DNA of 55,204 nt from positions 1 through 55,204 of the forward strand of contig CABRHR010000002.1 of NCBI GenBank assembly GCA_902470835.1, read 5' to 3'. This DNA is from an uncultured Collinsella sp. Its GTDB lineage: Bacteria; Actinomycetota; Coriobacteriia; Coriobacteriales; Coriobacteriaceae. Both the position numbers and the translations under genes were made by a program. The first letter of the stretch is position 1; each line of letters begins with the position of its first letter. The notes under the pieces were generated by a model that was not told the origin of the DNA, made no database searches, and saw only the letters and a program-made list of their open reading frames with translations. Below are positions 25,485-33,472 of the stretch, in pieces.

Positions 25485-26189
25485 CTATCGGGTTGCCTGG
25501 ACAAGTTGTTTCAGGGTGCAGCCCTGTTGATAGATGTAGGTAAGGTATTGCGTGCATGCGCGATAGGAATCGAAGGTCGTGAGTGCCTGCTCAACGTTTG
25601 TGTATACCTTCCATGCGCCAAAGACCTTATAGTTTTCGCCGTGCTGGACGATAAACTGATGGACATCTTCGTAGGGATAGCCCAAAAAATAGCCAATTTC
25701 GTGGGGGAACTCGCACGTGCAGCCCGTATCGCAGTGCCTATTTCGCGCGAGTGCGCAGACGCTGCCGTCATAGGCGCTTTCTGCGGCATTGCTGCTTGCC
25801 AGCGTAATGCGCGCGGCGAGATGCACCAGGGATGCGGGCAGGTTGTGGACATCGTAACCTTCGGCGACAAGCGCCGTCGCGGCGCGGGGGTCGGAGAGGT
25901 ATCGCATGAGGTCCGCAGGGCGGTACACATAGATGAGCGCTCCGCAGGGGCGCCAGACCAAAACGCTCATGTGGATCCCGAGTGGCTGGAGCTCGCGGTT
26001 GCATTGGGCTATGACGGCGAGCAGGCGAGAGCGTCGCTTTTCGATATGGGCGGCGCTGGGTTTTCCGTTTTGGTTGGCGTAAACGCCGGGATAGGTAAAG
26101 AGCGAAGCTGGCTTGATACCTGCGAGCGTAGGGGAGCAGTTGCGCACGACAGCCGTTTGGTATGTTGGGATGTCAATGGTTCGAGTCAC
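25485..26189 (-). CDS. DUF3793 family protein
   Basis: 234 residues. The C-terminal part CEFPHEIGYFLGYPYEDVHQFI and NYKVFGAWKVY (in pieces) is the DUF3793 signature, found in many gut anaerobes near flavodoxin and iron genes. Function unknown. The start is GTG at 26189 (minus) with AAAGGAG 4 nt upstream. A cysteine group CDTGCTC in the middle could bind a metal. Confidence 0.82.
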   Translation of the reverse strand: MTRTIDIPTYQTAVVRNCSPTLAGIKPASLFTYPGVYANQNGKPSAAHIEKRRSRLLAVIAQCNRELQPLGIHMSVLVWRPCGALIYVYRPADLMRYLSDPRAATALVAEGYDVHNLPASLVHLAARITLASSNAAESAYDGSVCALARNRHCDTGCTCEFPHEIGYFLGYPYEDVHQFIVQHGENYKVFGAWKVYTNVEQALTTFDSYRACTQYLTYIYQQGCTLKQLVQATR

Positions 26190-26228
26190 GATGCTCCTTT
26201 CGGGTCCTCAGTTGTTAGCCTAGGAAAA

Positions 26229-26256
26229 CTTATACACGAAAGTAAGCCAAGGTCAA
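26229..26256 (-). promoter_or_regulatory. Promoter of the DUF3793-flavodoxin operon
   Basis: On the minus strand TTGACC (26256-26251), 16 bp, TATAAG (26234-26229). Just downstream lies TTTTCCTAGGCTAAC, which faintly resembles half of an iron-regulator (DtxR/IdeR) box; I do not rely on it. Confidence 0.6.
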
Positions 26257-26320
26257 CAAAAAAGTTTGAAGCGGGAAACTAATTGACTGAACCGACACGA
26301 GTTTGGAGTAAGATGGGAAC

Positions 26321-26333
26321 ACCCCATGGGGGT
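26321..26333 (+). promoter_or_regulatory. CsoR-like copper operator candidate
   Basis: The palindrome ACCCCATGGGGGT lies between a possible -10 (TAAGAT, 26309-26314) and the start of a metal-binding protein gene. CsoR operators have this C-run/G-run form (TACCC...GGGTA). The TTGACT at 26283 is 20 bp before the -10, longer than usual. Confidence 0.5.
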
Positions 26334-26365
26334 ATAGGTATGAGAGTTTGGAGAAAGGGGATCGC

Positions 26366-26749
26366 ATGGACGACTTGCTTAACCCTGCAAATATTATTGT
26401 GCTCGCCGTGATTGCCGTCGGTTTGTTTTTTGGGTTGCGTCGCATTGCCGCTTCGACACACGGGAAGAGTTGCTGTAGCGAGGGTGCGAGCGGCAAGAAG
26501 GCCAAGAAGGTCGTGGTCGCGGATACCGATTCGTCTCATTACCCCTATAGCGAGGAGCTGCTCATCGGCGGGATGAGCTGTGACGGCTGCGCTCAGAACG
26601 TGACGAATGCCCTCAATGCGCTCGATGGCGTTTGGGCTACGGTGACGTATGCCGACCACACGGCGCGCGTGCGCTCTAAAAACCCAATCGACCGCGACGC
26701 GCTTGAGGCGGCGGTGAAGGATGCGGGCTATTACGTCATGAAACTGTAG
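26366..26749 (+). CDS. Membrane-anchored heavy-metal-associated domain protein
   Basis: 127 residues. One N-terminal membrane segment (IIVLAVIAVGLFFGL, residues about 8-24) is followed by a basic stretch with GKSCCSEG, like FeoB-associated cysteine-rich small membrane proteins. Residues about 60-127 form an HMA domain with the metal motif GMSCDGCAQNV. Likely binds copper or a similar metal at the cytoplasmic face. No transport ATPase gene is adjacent. AAAGGGG lies 5 nt before the ATG. Confidence 0.85.
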   Translation: MDDLLNPANIIVLAVIAVGLFFGLRRIAASTHGKSCCSEGASGKKAKKVVVADTDSSHYPYSEELLIGGMSCDGCAQNVTNALNALDGVWATVTYADHTARVRSKNPIDRDALEAAVKDAGYYVMKL

Positions 26750-26776
26750 GGCGCGTGTTTGGTGCGGGGAACGTCG

Positions 26777-27202
26777 CTAGGCTCGACCGCGTAGCTCAAT
26801 GTCCTGGATGTCGTCGAAGTCGATGGCGATGTCTCGGAGCTTGAGGAGCTTGAAGGCGGGGAGCGCCTCGTCGAGGATGCCGGTGCGGGCGCGGTAGCCG
26901 TACGTATCGTAATAGGTGACACGGACTAAGTCGCCACGTTTGAGGCCCTCGAGCTTTTTGGAAAGCTCGAGGGCTTTTTCTTCTGTCAATTCACACTTGG
27001 GCTCAACGGTGATCTCTTGCTTGCGCACGAGTTCGTAGTATCCCGTGAGGGCGGCAAAGGGCATAAACTGCGCGGCGCGGTTGGCGCGGACGGAACCGTT
27101 GACGGTGAGGTTGGGGTCGGCGGCGCGGCGTCTTCCCTCGGGGTCCGTCAAGCGCTCGAAGGCAGTTGGCGGGCGCACAGGCTGCTGTTTGGGTTTAGGC
27201 AC
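26777..27202 (-). CDS. YolD-like protein paired with a Y-family polymerase
   Basis: 141 residues. The segment RAAQFMPFAALTGYYELVR matches the YolD-like/UvrX-partner pattern (RG..KW.PF.AL). It starts with GTG at 27202 (minus) 5 nt behind GGAGG and overlaps the polymerase gene end by 8 nt, so the two are translated together. YolD-like proteins accompany error-prone polymerases in Firmicutes; their function is not known in detail. Confidence 0.75.
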   Translation of the reverse strand: MPKPKQQPVRPPTAFERLTDPEGRRRAADPNLTVNGSVRANRAAQFMPFAALTGYYELVRKQEITVEPKCELTEEKALELSKKLEGLKRGDLVRVTYYDTYGYRARTGILDEALPAFKLLKLRDIAIDFDDIQDIELRGRA

Positions 27203-28700
27203 GGTGTCCTCCAACTTGGTCGTTGCGTTCGCGCGCGGTGGCGCCGGCGGTAAAGCTTAATCCCTTGACCAGCGCGTTCTTGCCGTACTTGCCTTTCACG
27301 GCCAGGACGGTGCGCGCCAGGTCGCGTTCGCGCTCATCGGCCTCGACATCGCTAAACAGATCGACGGTGGCAAATTCCTCGGGCATCAGATTGCCAAAGC
27401 CCAGATTGATGCGCTTGACCGGTCGCTTGGGGTCGACCGTTTGCGCCCAAAGGTCATCGAAATACCCCATGATCTTCTTAAACGAATTGGTGCGCTCGGG
27501 CAGCTTGCGCGAGGCGTTGGAGTGTGCAAAGAGCGCGGCGTAGCCACCGCGCGGCTTGCCGCCGTGCTCGCCCACAAAGATGCCGTCAATTGCCTGAGCC
27601 TCTCGTACCAAACGCCGGCGTTCATCGTCACGCTGAACGGGCTTGGGCGCGCGGGGCGCGAGCTCGGGGCCGGCGGTTGCGGCGGGTTCGATGCTCGATG
27701 TGCTTGAGCGCAGGTGCCCACAACCATCTATATATTGCGCCGTTCCGCTGGCATCGAGGCGGCGTATGTCGGCGCGCTCGCTCGCGTAGCCTACAAAGAG
27801 CGAAATGCTGTCGCAGACCACGTGTTTGTCGACCAGGTCCAGCACGGCGGCATCTACCATCTCGCGCAAAACCGTATAGGCCTGCTCATAGGCATAGCCC
27901 TTCGAGAGCACCTGTCCTGTGGTAGTCGAGGTCGCCTGCGGGCGATAAGCTTGGATATCGGCGATGGTTGTCGGCTCACGCCCGAAGGCGTGGTCGATGA
28001 GATATTCGGCATTGACGCCGAGTTCGTCGTAGAGCAGGTTCTCGTCGAGTGCGGCGACGCCCATCAGGTCGTAGACGCCGTATTTCTCGAGACGGGCTGC
28101 CACACCGGGGCCGATGCCCCAGATGTCGGTGATGGGACGATGGGGCCAGATCTCCTTGCGAAAGGTCTCGTCGTCGAGTTTGCCGATGCGACTGGGCACG
28201 TGCTTGGCGGTGATATCGAGCGCAACCTTGGCCTGGAACAGGTTGGGACCGATGCCGACCGTTGCTGTAATGCCGGTGCGTGCCAGGACCTCGTCGCGCA
28301 ACATGCAGGCGAAGCCTTCCGCATCGGTGTGATAGAGGTCCAGATAGGGTGTCACGTCGATAAAGCACTCATCGATGGAGTAGACGTGCACGTCCTGGGG
28401 GCTGACGTATTCCAGATAGATACCGTAGATTTGCGCCGACACCTCCATGTAGTGCTGCATGCGCGGTACGGCCTTGATGTAGTCGATGCCGTTGGGAATC
28501 TCGAACAGGCGGCAGCGATTGTGAATACCTAAGTCCTTCATGGCCTGGGTGATGGCGAGGCAGATGGTCGTGCGTCCGCGCGATTCGTCGGCAACGACCA
28601 GGCACGTAGTGAGTGGGTCGAGTCCGCGGTCGACGCACTCGACGCTGGCGTAGAACGTTTTAAGGTCGATACAGATATAGGTGTGACGCTCGTGCCCCAC
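27195..28700 (-). CDS. Y-family DNA polymerase (UmuC/DinB-like)
   Basis: A translesion polymerase of about 501 residues. The N-terminal catalytic part has CIDLKTFYASVEC and YSIDECFIDV with the metal-binding acids. A helix-hairpin-helix region follows (DIWGIGPGVAARLEKYG), then the little-finger domain. It is longer than DinB, like UvrX/UmuC types. I use GTG at 28700 (minus), 4 nt behind GGGAGG; ATG at 28712 is in frame but lacks a ribosome-binding site. A LexA box lies upstream. Confidence 0.93.
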   Translation of the reverse strand: MGHERHTYICIDLKTFYASVECVDRGLDPLTTCLVVADESRGRTTICLAITQAMKDLGIHNRCRLFEIPNGIDYIKAVPRMQHYMEVSAQIYGIYLEYVSPQDVHVYSIDECFIDVTPYLDLYHTDAEGFACMLRDEVLARTGITATVGIGPNLFQAKVALDITAKHVPSRIGKLDDETFRKEIWPHRPITDIWGIGPGVAARLEKYGVYDLMGVAALDENLLYDELGVNAEYLIDHAFGREPTTIADIQAYRPQATSTTTGQVLSKGYAYEQAYTVLREMVDAAVLDLVDKHVVCDSISLFVGYASERADIRRLDASGTAQYIDGCGHLRSSTSSIEPAATAGPELAPRAPKPVQRDDERRRLVREAQAIDGIFVGEHGGKPRGGYAALFAHSNASRKLPERTNSFKKIMGYFDDLWAQTVDPKRPVKRINLGFGNLMPEEFATVDLFSDVEADERERDLARTVLAVKGKYGKNALVKGLSFTAGATARERNDQVGGHRA

Positions 28701-28729
28701 GCGTCCTCCCATCAAACACATGTTCTTAT

Positions 28730-28772
28730 CGAATACCTGTTCGATAATACCCGCTCATCCGGACATCGTCAA
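28730..28772 (-). promoter_or_regulatory. LexA-type box and promoter of the polymerase operon
   Basis: CGAATACCTGTTCG (28730-28743) fits the Gram-positive LexA/DinR box CGAACN4GTTCG with one departure in the conserved arms. On the minus strand the promoter TTGACG (28772-28767), 17 bp, TATTAT (28749-28744) lies directly upstream, so the box covers the start of transcription. The operon is therefore expected to be SOS-induced. Confidence 0.85.
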
Positions 28773-28773
28773 A

Positions 28774-28808
28774 ACCTGCCAAAAAGGGACTGGTTTGTTT
28801 TGGTAGGT
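28774..28808. repeat. Short palindrome related to 29470-29531
   Basis: ACCTGCCAAAA (28774-28784) pairs with TTTTGGTAGGT (28798-28808), one G-U. The loop contains AGGGACTGGTT, which matches the outer arm of the 29470 element (AGGGACAGGTT), so the two are relatives. The next 120 bases hold nothing I recognise. Confidence 0.75.
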
Positions 28809-28934
28809 ATGGCCGTGCGGCTGCATCGGGTTTTAACGCAGCTCTAAAGAGTGCGAAACAGCTCGGAAAACCTCGCTTCGTAGCATGGGCCTAACGATTG
28901 ATACCGCCTATACGCACGGAAGGTTGTGGAAAAG

Positions 28935-29459
28935 ATGGTCAATTATGGGTTTGGTATGCCGACGCGCCTTGTTGCGGATGGAGACGTGGCTCGCTGGTGC
29001 GGACGATTGGTCGCTCACTACGGTGGCACCAAGGCGCTGGTTGTGCTGGGTGGAGACAAGCATACGCGCGATGAGCTCGTTTCGGCGGCACTTGGCTCGC
29101 TTGATCGAGCCCTACTCGAACGTGTACTTTTCCGCTGCGGCTCGGTCGAGGGCGACGGGGGAGACGAGCTGATCGACGAAGCCGTGGCCCTGACGACCGA
29201 CGAAGGCGTGGACTTTGTCCTGGCGATCGGCGATGCCGATACCGCCGGCTTTGCGCGCGAACTCACGCGTCGCATGGCGGCGCTCGATGCCGGCGAAGAC
29301 GGTTTTGTCCCTTATGGATGTATTGTCTCGGAGGGCAAGGTGCCTGCCGTCGCGGGGGCCGGCGAGGTTCCCGTTTTTGCCATCATCGCTCCCGAACTGC
29401 TTGAGGGCATTGGGTCTCCTCTGCGCGAGTTGCTCGGCAGCGTGTGCGCCGCGGCCTAA
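28935..29459 (+). CDS. Iron-alcohol-dehydrogenase-like protein, N-terminal domain only
   Basis: 174 residues. It begins YGFGMPTRLVADGD and contains KALVVLGGDKHTRDEL and DEGVDFVLAIGDADTAGFA, which follow the N-terminal nucleotide domain of iron-containing alcohol dehydrogenases (FGTPTR..., GVDFVLAVGGGSxxD). The glycine-rich GGGS stretch is altered to GDAD, and the whole metal-binding C-terminal domain is missing. The frame is intact, so it may have a new role. Start uncertain: ATG 28935 or GTG 28926. Confidence 0.6.
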   Translation: MVNYGFGMPTRLVADGDVARWCGRLVAHYGGTKALVVLGGDKHTRDELVSAALGSLDRALLERVLFRCGSVEGDGGDELIDEAVALTTDEGVDFVLAIGDADTAGFARELTRRMAALDAGEDGFVPYGCIVSEGKVPAVAGAGEVPVFAIIAPELLEGIGSPLRELLGSVCAAA

Positions 29460-29469
29460 TGTCCGCCAT

Positions 29470-29531
29470 AAAGGGACAGGTTAATTTTGGTAGGTAAAGC
29501 GTTTGACCTGCCAAAATTAACCTGTCCCTTT
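29470..29531. repeat. 26-bp palindrome before pgi
   Basis: Arms 29470-29495 and 29506-29531 (AAAGGGACAGGTTAATTTTG... outward) are complementary except for one G-U pair; loop 10 nt. A T-run ends the right arm, so it could end transcription of the upstream gene. Confidence 0.88.
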
Positions 29532-29658
29532 TTGGTCGGTTGCCGCTTGGGGGCGGATTGGCAACGCTCGCTGATTATGGTCTTGACCTGCGCTAGAATA
29601 GTGGCATCTGAATGTCCGGGCGCATGGAGGCGTGCGCCCGTATGCTGAGGAGGACTCT

Positions 29659-31353
29659 ATGGCAACTGTTGCCGCACCTATCGATGCTACGTCGACTGCC
29701 GCTTGGAAGGCGCTCGAGGCTCATCAGGAGAAGCTCGAGGCCGAGGGTATCGACCTCAAGGCCTGGTTCGCCGCCGATGCCGAGCGCGTGAACAAGCTGA
29801 GCTTTGACGCCGGTGACCTGCATTTCGACCTGTCCAAGAACCTGGTGACCGATGAGACCGTCAAGCTGCTGTGCGATCTTGCCCGCGAGGTAAAGCTCGA
29901 GGAGCGCCGCGACGCCATGTTCTCCGGCGAGCACATCAACACCACCGAGGACCGCGCCGTCCTGCACACCGCGCTGCGCCGCCCGGCAAGCGAGAAGGGC
30001 CAGCTCATCGTCGACGGCCAGGACGTCGTCGCCGACGTGCACGAGGTTCTCGACCGCATGTATGCCTTCGCCGAGCGCGTGCGCTCCGGTGAGTGGAAGG
30101 GTGTTACCGGCAAGAGGATCGAGCATCTGGTATCCATCGGCATCGGCGGCTCCGATCTGGGCCCGGTCATGGCCTACGAGGCCCTGCGTCCCTATGCCGA
30201 CGCCGGTATCGACTGCCGCTATATCTCCAATATCGACCCCAACGACCAGGCAGAGAAGCTCCGCGGCCTGGATCCCGAGACCACGCTCGTGATCATCGTC
30301 TCCAAGACCTTCACCACGCTCGAGACCCTCACCAACGCCCGCGAGGTCAAGACTTGGATGCTCGAGCAGCTCAAGGCTCAGGGCGCCATCGACGGCTCCG
30401 ATGAGCAGAACGCCGAGGCCGTGGCAAAGCACTTCGTCGCCGTTTCCACCGCACTCGAGAAGGTTGAGGCCTTCGGTATCGACCCCGCCAACGCCTTCGG
30501 CTTCTGGAACTGGGTCGGCGGCCGCTATTCTGTCGACTCCGCCGTGGGCCTGTCGCTGATCGTCGTGCTCGGTCCCGAGCGCTTCCAGCAGTTCCTCGAG
30601 GGCTTCCACGCCATCGACGAGTACTTCTGCAACACGCCGCTCGAGAACAATGCCGTCGCGCTGATGGGCCTGCTCAACGTCTGGTACGTCAACTTCTTCG
30701 GCTCCAAGAGCCACGCCGTGCTGCCGTACTGCCAGTACCTGCATCGTTTCCCGGCCTACCTGCAGCAGCTCACCATGGAGTCCAACGGCAAGCATGTCCG
30801 CTGGGACGGCAGCGCCGTGACCTCCGACACCGGTGAGATCTTCTGGGGCGAGCCCGGCACCAACGGCCAGCATGCCTTCTACCAGCTGCTGCACCAGGGC
30901 ACCGTGGTGGTTCCGGCCGATTTCATCGCCTTCGCCAATACCGCCAACCCCGCAACCGACAGCGGTCAGGATGTCCACGAGCTGTTCCTGGGCAACTTCC
31001 TGGCCCAGACCAAGGCGCTCGCCTTTGGTAAGACGGCCGACGAGGTTCGTGCCGAGGGCACGCCCGAGCAGATCGTCCCGGCCCGCTGCTTTGAGGGCAA
31101 CCGTCCGACGACCTCGATTTTCGGCGACACGCTGACCCCGTTCGCGCTCGGCGAGCTCATCGCCCTGTACGAGCACATCACGTTTGTCGAGGGCACGGTC
31201 TGGGGCATCGACTCCTACGACCAGTGGGGCGTCGAGCTGGGCAAGCAGCTTGCCAAACAGATCACCCCGGCCTTCCACGATGACGCCGCCAAGGCCGAGC
31301 AGGACGCTTCGACCCAGGCGCTCATCGAGTTCTATCGCGCGCACCGCAAGTAG
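29659..31353 (+). CDS. pgi: Glucose-6-phosphate isomerase
   Basis: Interconverts glucose 6-phosphate and fructose 6-phosphate in glycolysis. 564 residues, full length. Sugar isomerase domains show VSIGIGGSDLGPVM, VSKTFTTLETLTNA, GGRYSVDSAVGLS and DQWGVELGKQLA. AGGAGGAC precedes the ATG. The last ten codons (IEFYRAHRK and stop) reappear at 34827-34856 as a result of the tandem duplication downstream. Confidence 0.97.
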   Translation: MATVAAPIDATSTAAWKALEAHQEKLEAEGIDLKAWFAADAERVNKLSFDAGDLHFDLSKNLVTDETVKLLCDLAREVKLEERRDAMFSGEHINTTEDRAVLHTALRRPASEKGQLIVDGQDVVADVHEVLDRMYAFAERVRSGEWKGVTGKRIEHLVSIGIGGSDLGPVMAYEALRPYADAGIDCRYISNIDPNDQAEKLRGLDPETTLVIIVSKTFTTLETLTNAREVKTWMLEQLKAQGAIDGSDEQNAEAVAKHFVAVSTALEKVEAFGIDPANAFGFWNWVGGRYSVDSAVGLSLIVVLGPERFQQFLEGFHAIDEYFCNTPLENNAVALMGLLNVWYVNFFGSKSHAVLPYCQYLHRFPAYLQQLTMESNGKHVRWDGSAVTSDTGEIFWGEPGTNGQHAFYQLLHQGTVVVPADFIAFANTANPATDSGQDVHELFLGNFLAQTKALAFGKTADEVRAEGTPEQIVPARCFEGNRPTTSIFGDTLTPFALGELIALYEHITFVEGTVWGIDSYDQWGVELGKQLAKQITPAFHDDAAKAEQDASTQALIEFYRAHRK

Positions 31354-31386
31354 TCGCTGCTGTCAACGCATCGCGCCTTATAGCCA

Positions 31387-31419
31387 GGGGCCCGTATCCC
31401 ATCGGATGCGGGCCCCTTT
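31387..31419 (+). terminator. Terminator of pgi
   Basis: GGGGCCCGTATCC (31387-31399) pairs with GGATGCGGGCCCC (31404-31416), then TTT. A close copy lies at 34888-34922 in the second duplication unit. Confidence 0.88.
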
Positions 31420-31494
31420 GCTTTGCCGTGGTCCCGGGGCGCACGGCCTTTAAGGATCTTCGCCAGAGCGTCGCGTGCTGCGAGGGCCCTGCGT

Positions 31495-32799
31495 CTAGAG
31501 CTCGGCCTCCGCATGGCCTCGCTGCGCCTCGGGCAGCTCCCCGTAGAGCGGATGGTCTTCGAGCCTAAAGCGCTCGACCTGTTCGGGAGTGTGGCCGCGC
31601 ACAAAGAGCCACGAGCGATCGATCGGCGTCGCCATGAGCGTGCTGGGCAGCGCGTCGGCGCGGTCGGAAAACACCCGGGCACTCTCGGGATCTTGGAACG
31701 CCAGCACCAGATGCGTGTCGCAGTTGCCCATGATGGAGCGTGCGCGTGCCTCGCCATAGAGCGCATCGAGCTGGTTGGTCGACTGCAGCAGCAGCGTTGC
31801 CCAGATGTTGCGGCTTCGGATAATCGAGAGCACGTTGTCGATCTGGGGGATCTGCAGATTTGCGAAGTCATCGAGCATAAAGCGCACGGGCACGGGCAGG
31901 CTGCCGTCGGGCTGCCTATCGGCCTCACGAATGAGGCCCATAAACGCCTGCGAAATAAAGAGGCCGGTCAGCGGATCGAGATTGCGGTCAATATCGCTCA
32001 CGGTTACAAACAGGGCGCAGGGGGTGTGTCCCATGGAAGCGAAGTCCACCTGATGGCACTCACGATAGAGCTGTGCCGCACCGTCGAATCCCAGACACAT
32101 GACCTTTTCGGCAAGGATGCCGACGATGCTCGCGTGCATGCGCTCGGCATTTTGCGTAATGGCGTAGCGCCGCCATAGCGAGAGGGCATAGCTTTGGGGG
32201 TCGGTCGTGATCAGGTCGTCAAACAATCGACCCGTGGCACCGTCCTGCAGGTGCTCGATCAGCTTGATGACCGAGCTGATCGTCTGCTCGTCGGCGGGCA
32301 GCTGTTCGGTGACGTAGGCGATAAGACACGACAGCAGGTTTGCCGCCGCATGATCCCAAAAAGGCTGGTTGTTGTCCTCGATGGGGCAGATGGCCTTTGC
32401 CACCGAGAGGATGTCCTGCTGGTTGGGCCTGCCGTCCGCCTTGCGGCGAATGTGCCTCAGGGGGTTGTAGCCGCAGCGCTCGATGCCGGGCGCAAGGGCC
32501 GGGACGGTGTTGAGGTCGGCGAAGTTGAGACATTGCACGCGGTAACCGTGGGCTGCCAGCACGGGTCCCACTTCGCGACAGAGCGTGCCTTTGGTGTCGA
32601 GCACGATGTAGCTTGCGTTTATTTGCAGCAGGTTGGGCTTGAGGACGTTTCGGGTCTTGCCGGCTCCCGAGGGGCCGATCACAAGTGCGTTGTTGTTGAG
32701 TCCCGTTTGGCGGGTGTCGCAGGAAAGCGTTCGATCCTTGGCGAGGATGGTGGACGATGCGGGTTCAGATGCGGCGAGGCGGCTGGCGAGGTTAGACAT
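31495..32799 (-). CDS. Soluble VirD4/TraG-like ATPase, copy 1
   Basis: 434 residues, related to the cytoplasmic ATPase part of type IV coupling proteins (T4SS-DNA transfer family). Walker A GPSGAGKT at residues 42-49; Walker B VRFMLDDFAN near 305-314, with Asp where most relatives have Glu; then NVLSIIRSRNIWATLLLQSTNQL and GNCDTHLVLAF, typical of TraG. The N-terminal membrane segments of coupling proteins are absent. It overlaps the ClpP-like gene by 8 nt (ATGTCTAA), so translation is coupled. No relaxase or other transfer gene lies nearby. Confidence 0.88.
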   Translation of the reverse strand: MSNLASRLAASEPASSTILAKDRTLSCDTRQTGLNNNALVIGPSGAGKTRNVLKPNLLQINASYIVLDTKGTLCREVGPVLAAHGYRVQCLNFADLNTVPALAPGIERCGYNPLRHIRRKADGRPNQQDILSVAKAICPIEDNNQPFWDHAAANLLSCLIAYVTEQLPADEQTISSVIKLIEHLQDGATGRLFDDLITTDPQSYALSLWRRYAITQNAERMHASIVGILAEKVMCLGFDGAAQLYRECHQVDFASMGHTPCALFVTVSDIDRNLDPLTGLFISQAFMGLIREADRQPDGSLPVPVRFMLDDFANLQIPQIDNVLSIIRSRNIWATLLLQSTNQLDALYGEARARSIMGNCDTHLVLAFQDPESARVFSDRADALPSTLMATPIDRSWLFVRGHTPEQVERFRLEDHPLYGELPEAQRGHAEAEL

Positions 32800-33409
32800 G
32801 GGCGACCTCCTTGGTGGTCGAGAGGATTTCGTGGGCAAAGCCGAGCTCGACGGCGCGCTCGGCCGAAAGGTAGGTGTCTTTTGCAGTGAGGGACTGGATG
32901 CGCTTGGGCGTGAGGCCGCTGCGGTCCGAGAGGATTTGTGTGAGGGTCTTGCGGGTCTGCATGAGACGCCGGCTGGTTTCCTGCAGCGCAAGTGCCGAGC
33001 CGCCTGCCCCCTGGGGGATCAGCGGGTCGTGAATCATGAGCTCTGCATGGGGCGCCATACGGCGATCGTCGCCGCCCATAAAGATCACGGCGCCCATGGA
33101 CGCGGCGAATTCCAGGCAGACGGTGCGGATGGGGCACGATGCGAGGCGCATGGCGTCATAGATCGCAAGACCCGATCGCACGCTTCCGCCGGCGCTGGCG
33201 ACAAATATGGTGATGGGGCGGCTGAGGTCGGTGGCATCGAGCAGGCGGATCTGCTGACATAGGTCGTGGGCCATCGGGGTTTCGATGTCTCCCATGACGG
33301 AGAGCTCGCGACGGGCGAGCATCTCATCGTAAATGCTGGTGAGCGTGATGCCTCGGGCGGATTCACGCATGGTGAGGGGGCTGATGATGGGGGAATGATT
33401 GGTGTCCAT
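32792..33409 (-). CDS. ClpP-like serine protease, copy 1
   Basis: 205 residues of the S14 family. The catalytic triad is intact: Ser104 in EFAASMGAVIF, His127 in AELMIHDPL, Asp178 in TAKDTYLSAERAVELGF. The oxyanion loop ASAGGSVRSGLAIYD is present. It lies between an unknown gene and a VirD4-like ATPase gene rather than near clpX, which is unusual; the adjacent ATPase is a candidate partner (inference). AAGGAGTCCTC precedes the ATG at 33409 (minus). Confidence 0.93.
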   Translation of the reverse strand: MDTNHSPIISPLTMRESARGITLTSIYDEMLARRELSVMGDIETPMAHDLCQQIRLLDATDLSRPITIFVASAGGSVRSGLAIYDAMRLASCPIRTVCLEFAASMGAVIFMGGDDRRMAPHAELMIHDPLIPQGAGGSALALQETSRRLMQTRKTLTQILSDRSGLTPKRIQSLTAKDTYLSAERAVELGFAHEILSTTKEVAHV

Positions 33410-33472
33410 GAGGACTCCTTTCTGTTGGTTGTGTTGTGGAATAGGATTGTTGCCCGCGGAGGGGCTGGCGGG

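Noticed and set aside
29593..31344. 583-codon frame antisense to pgi
   Set aside because: Same shadow effect; pgi on the plus strand is unmistakable.
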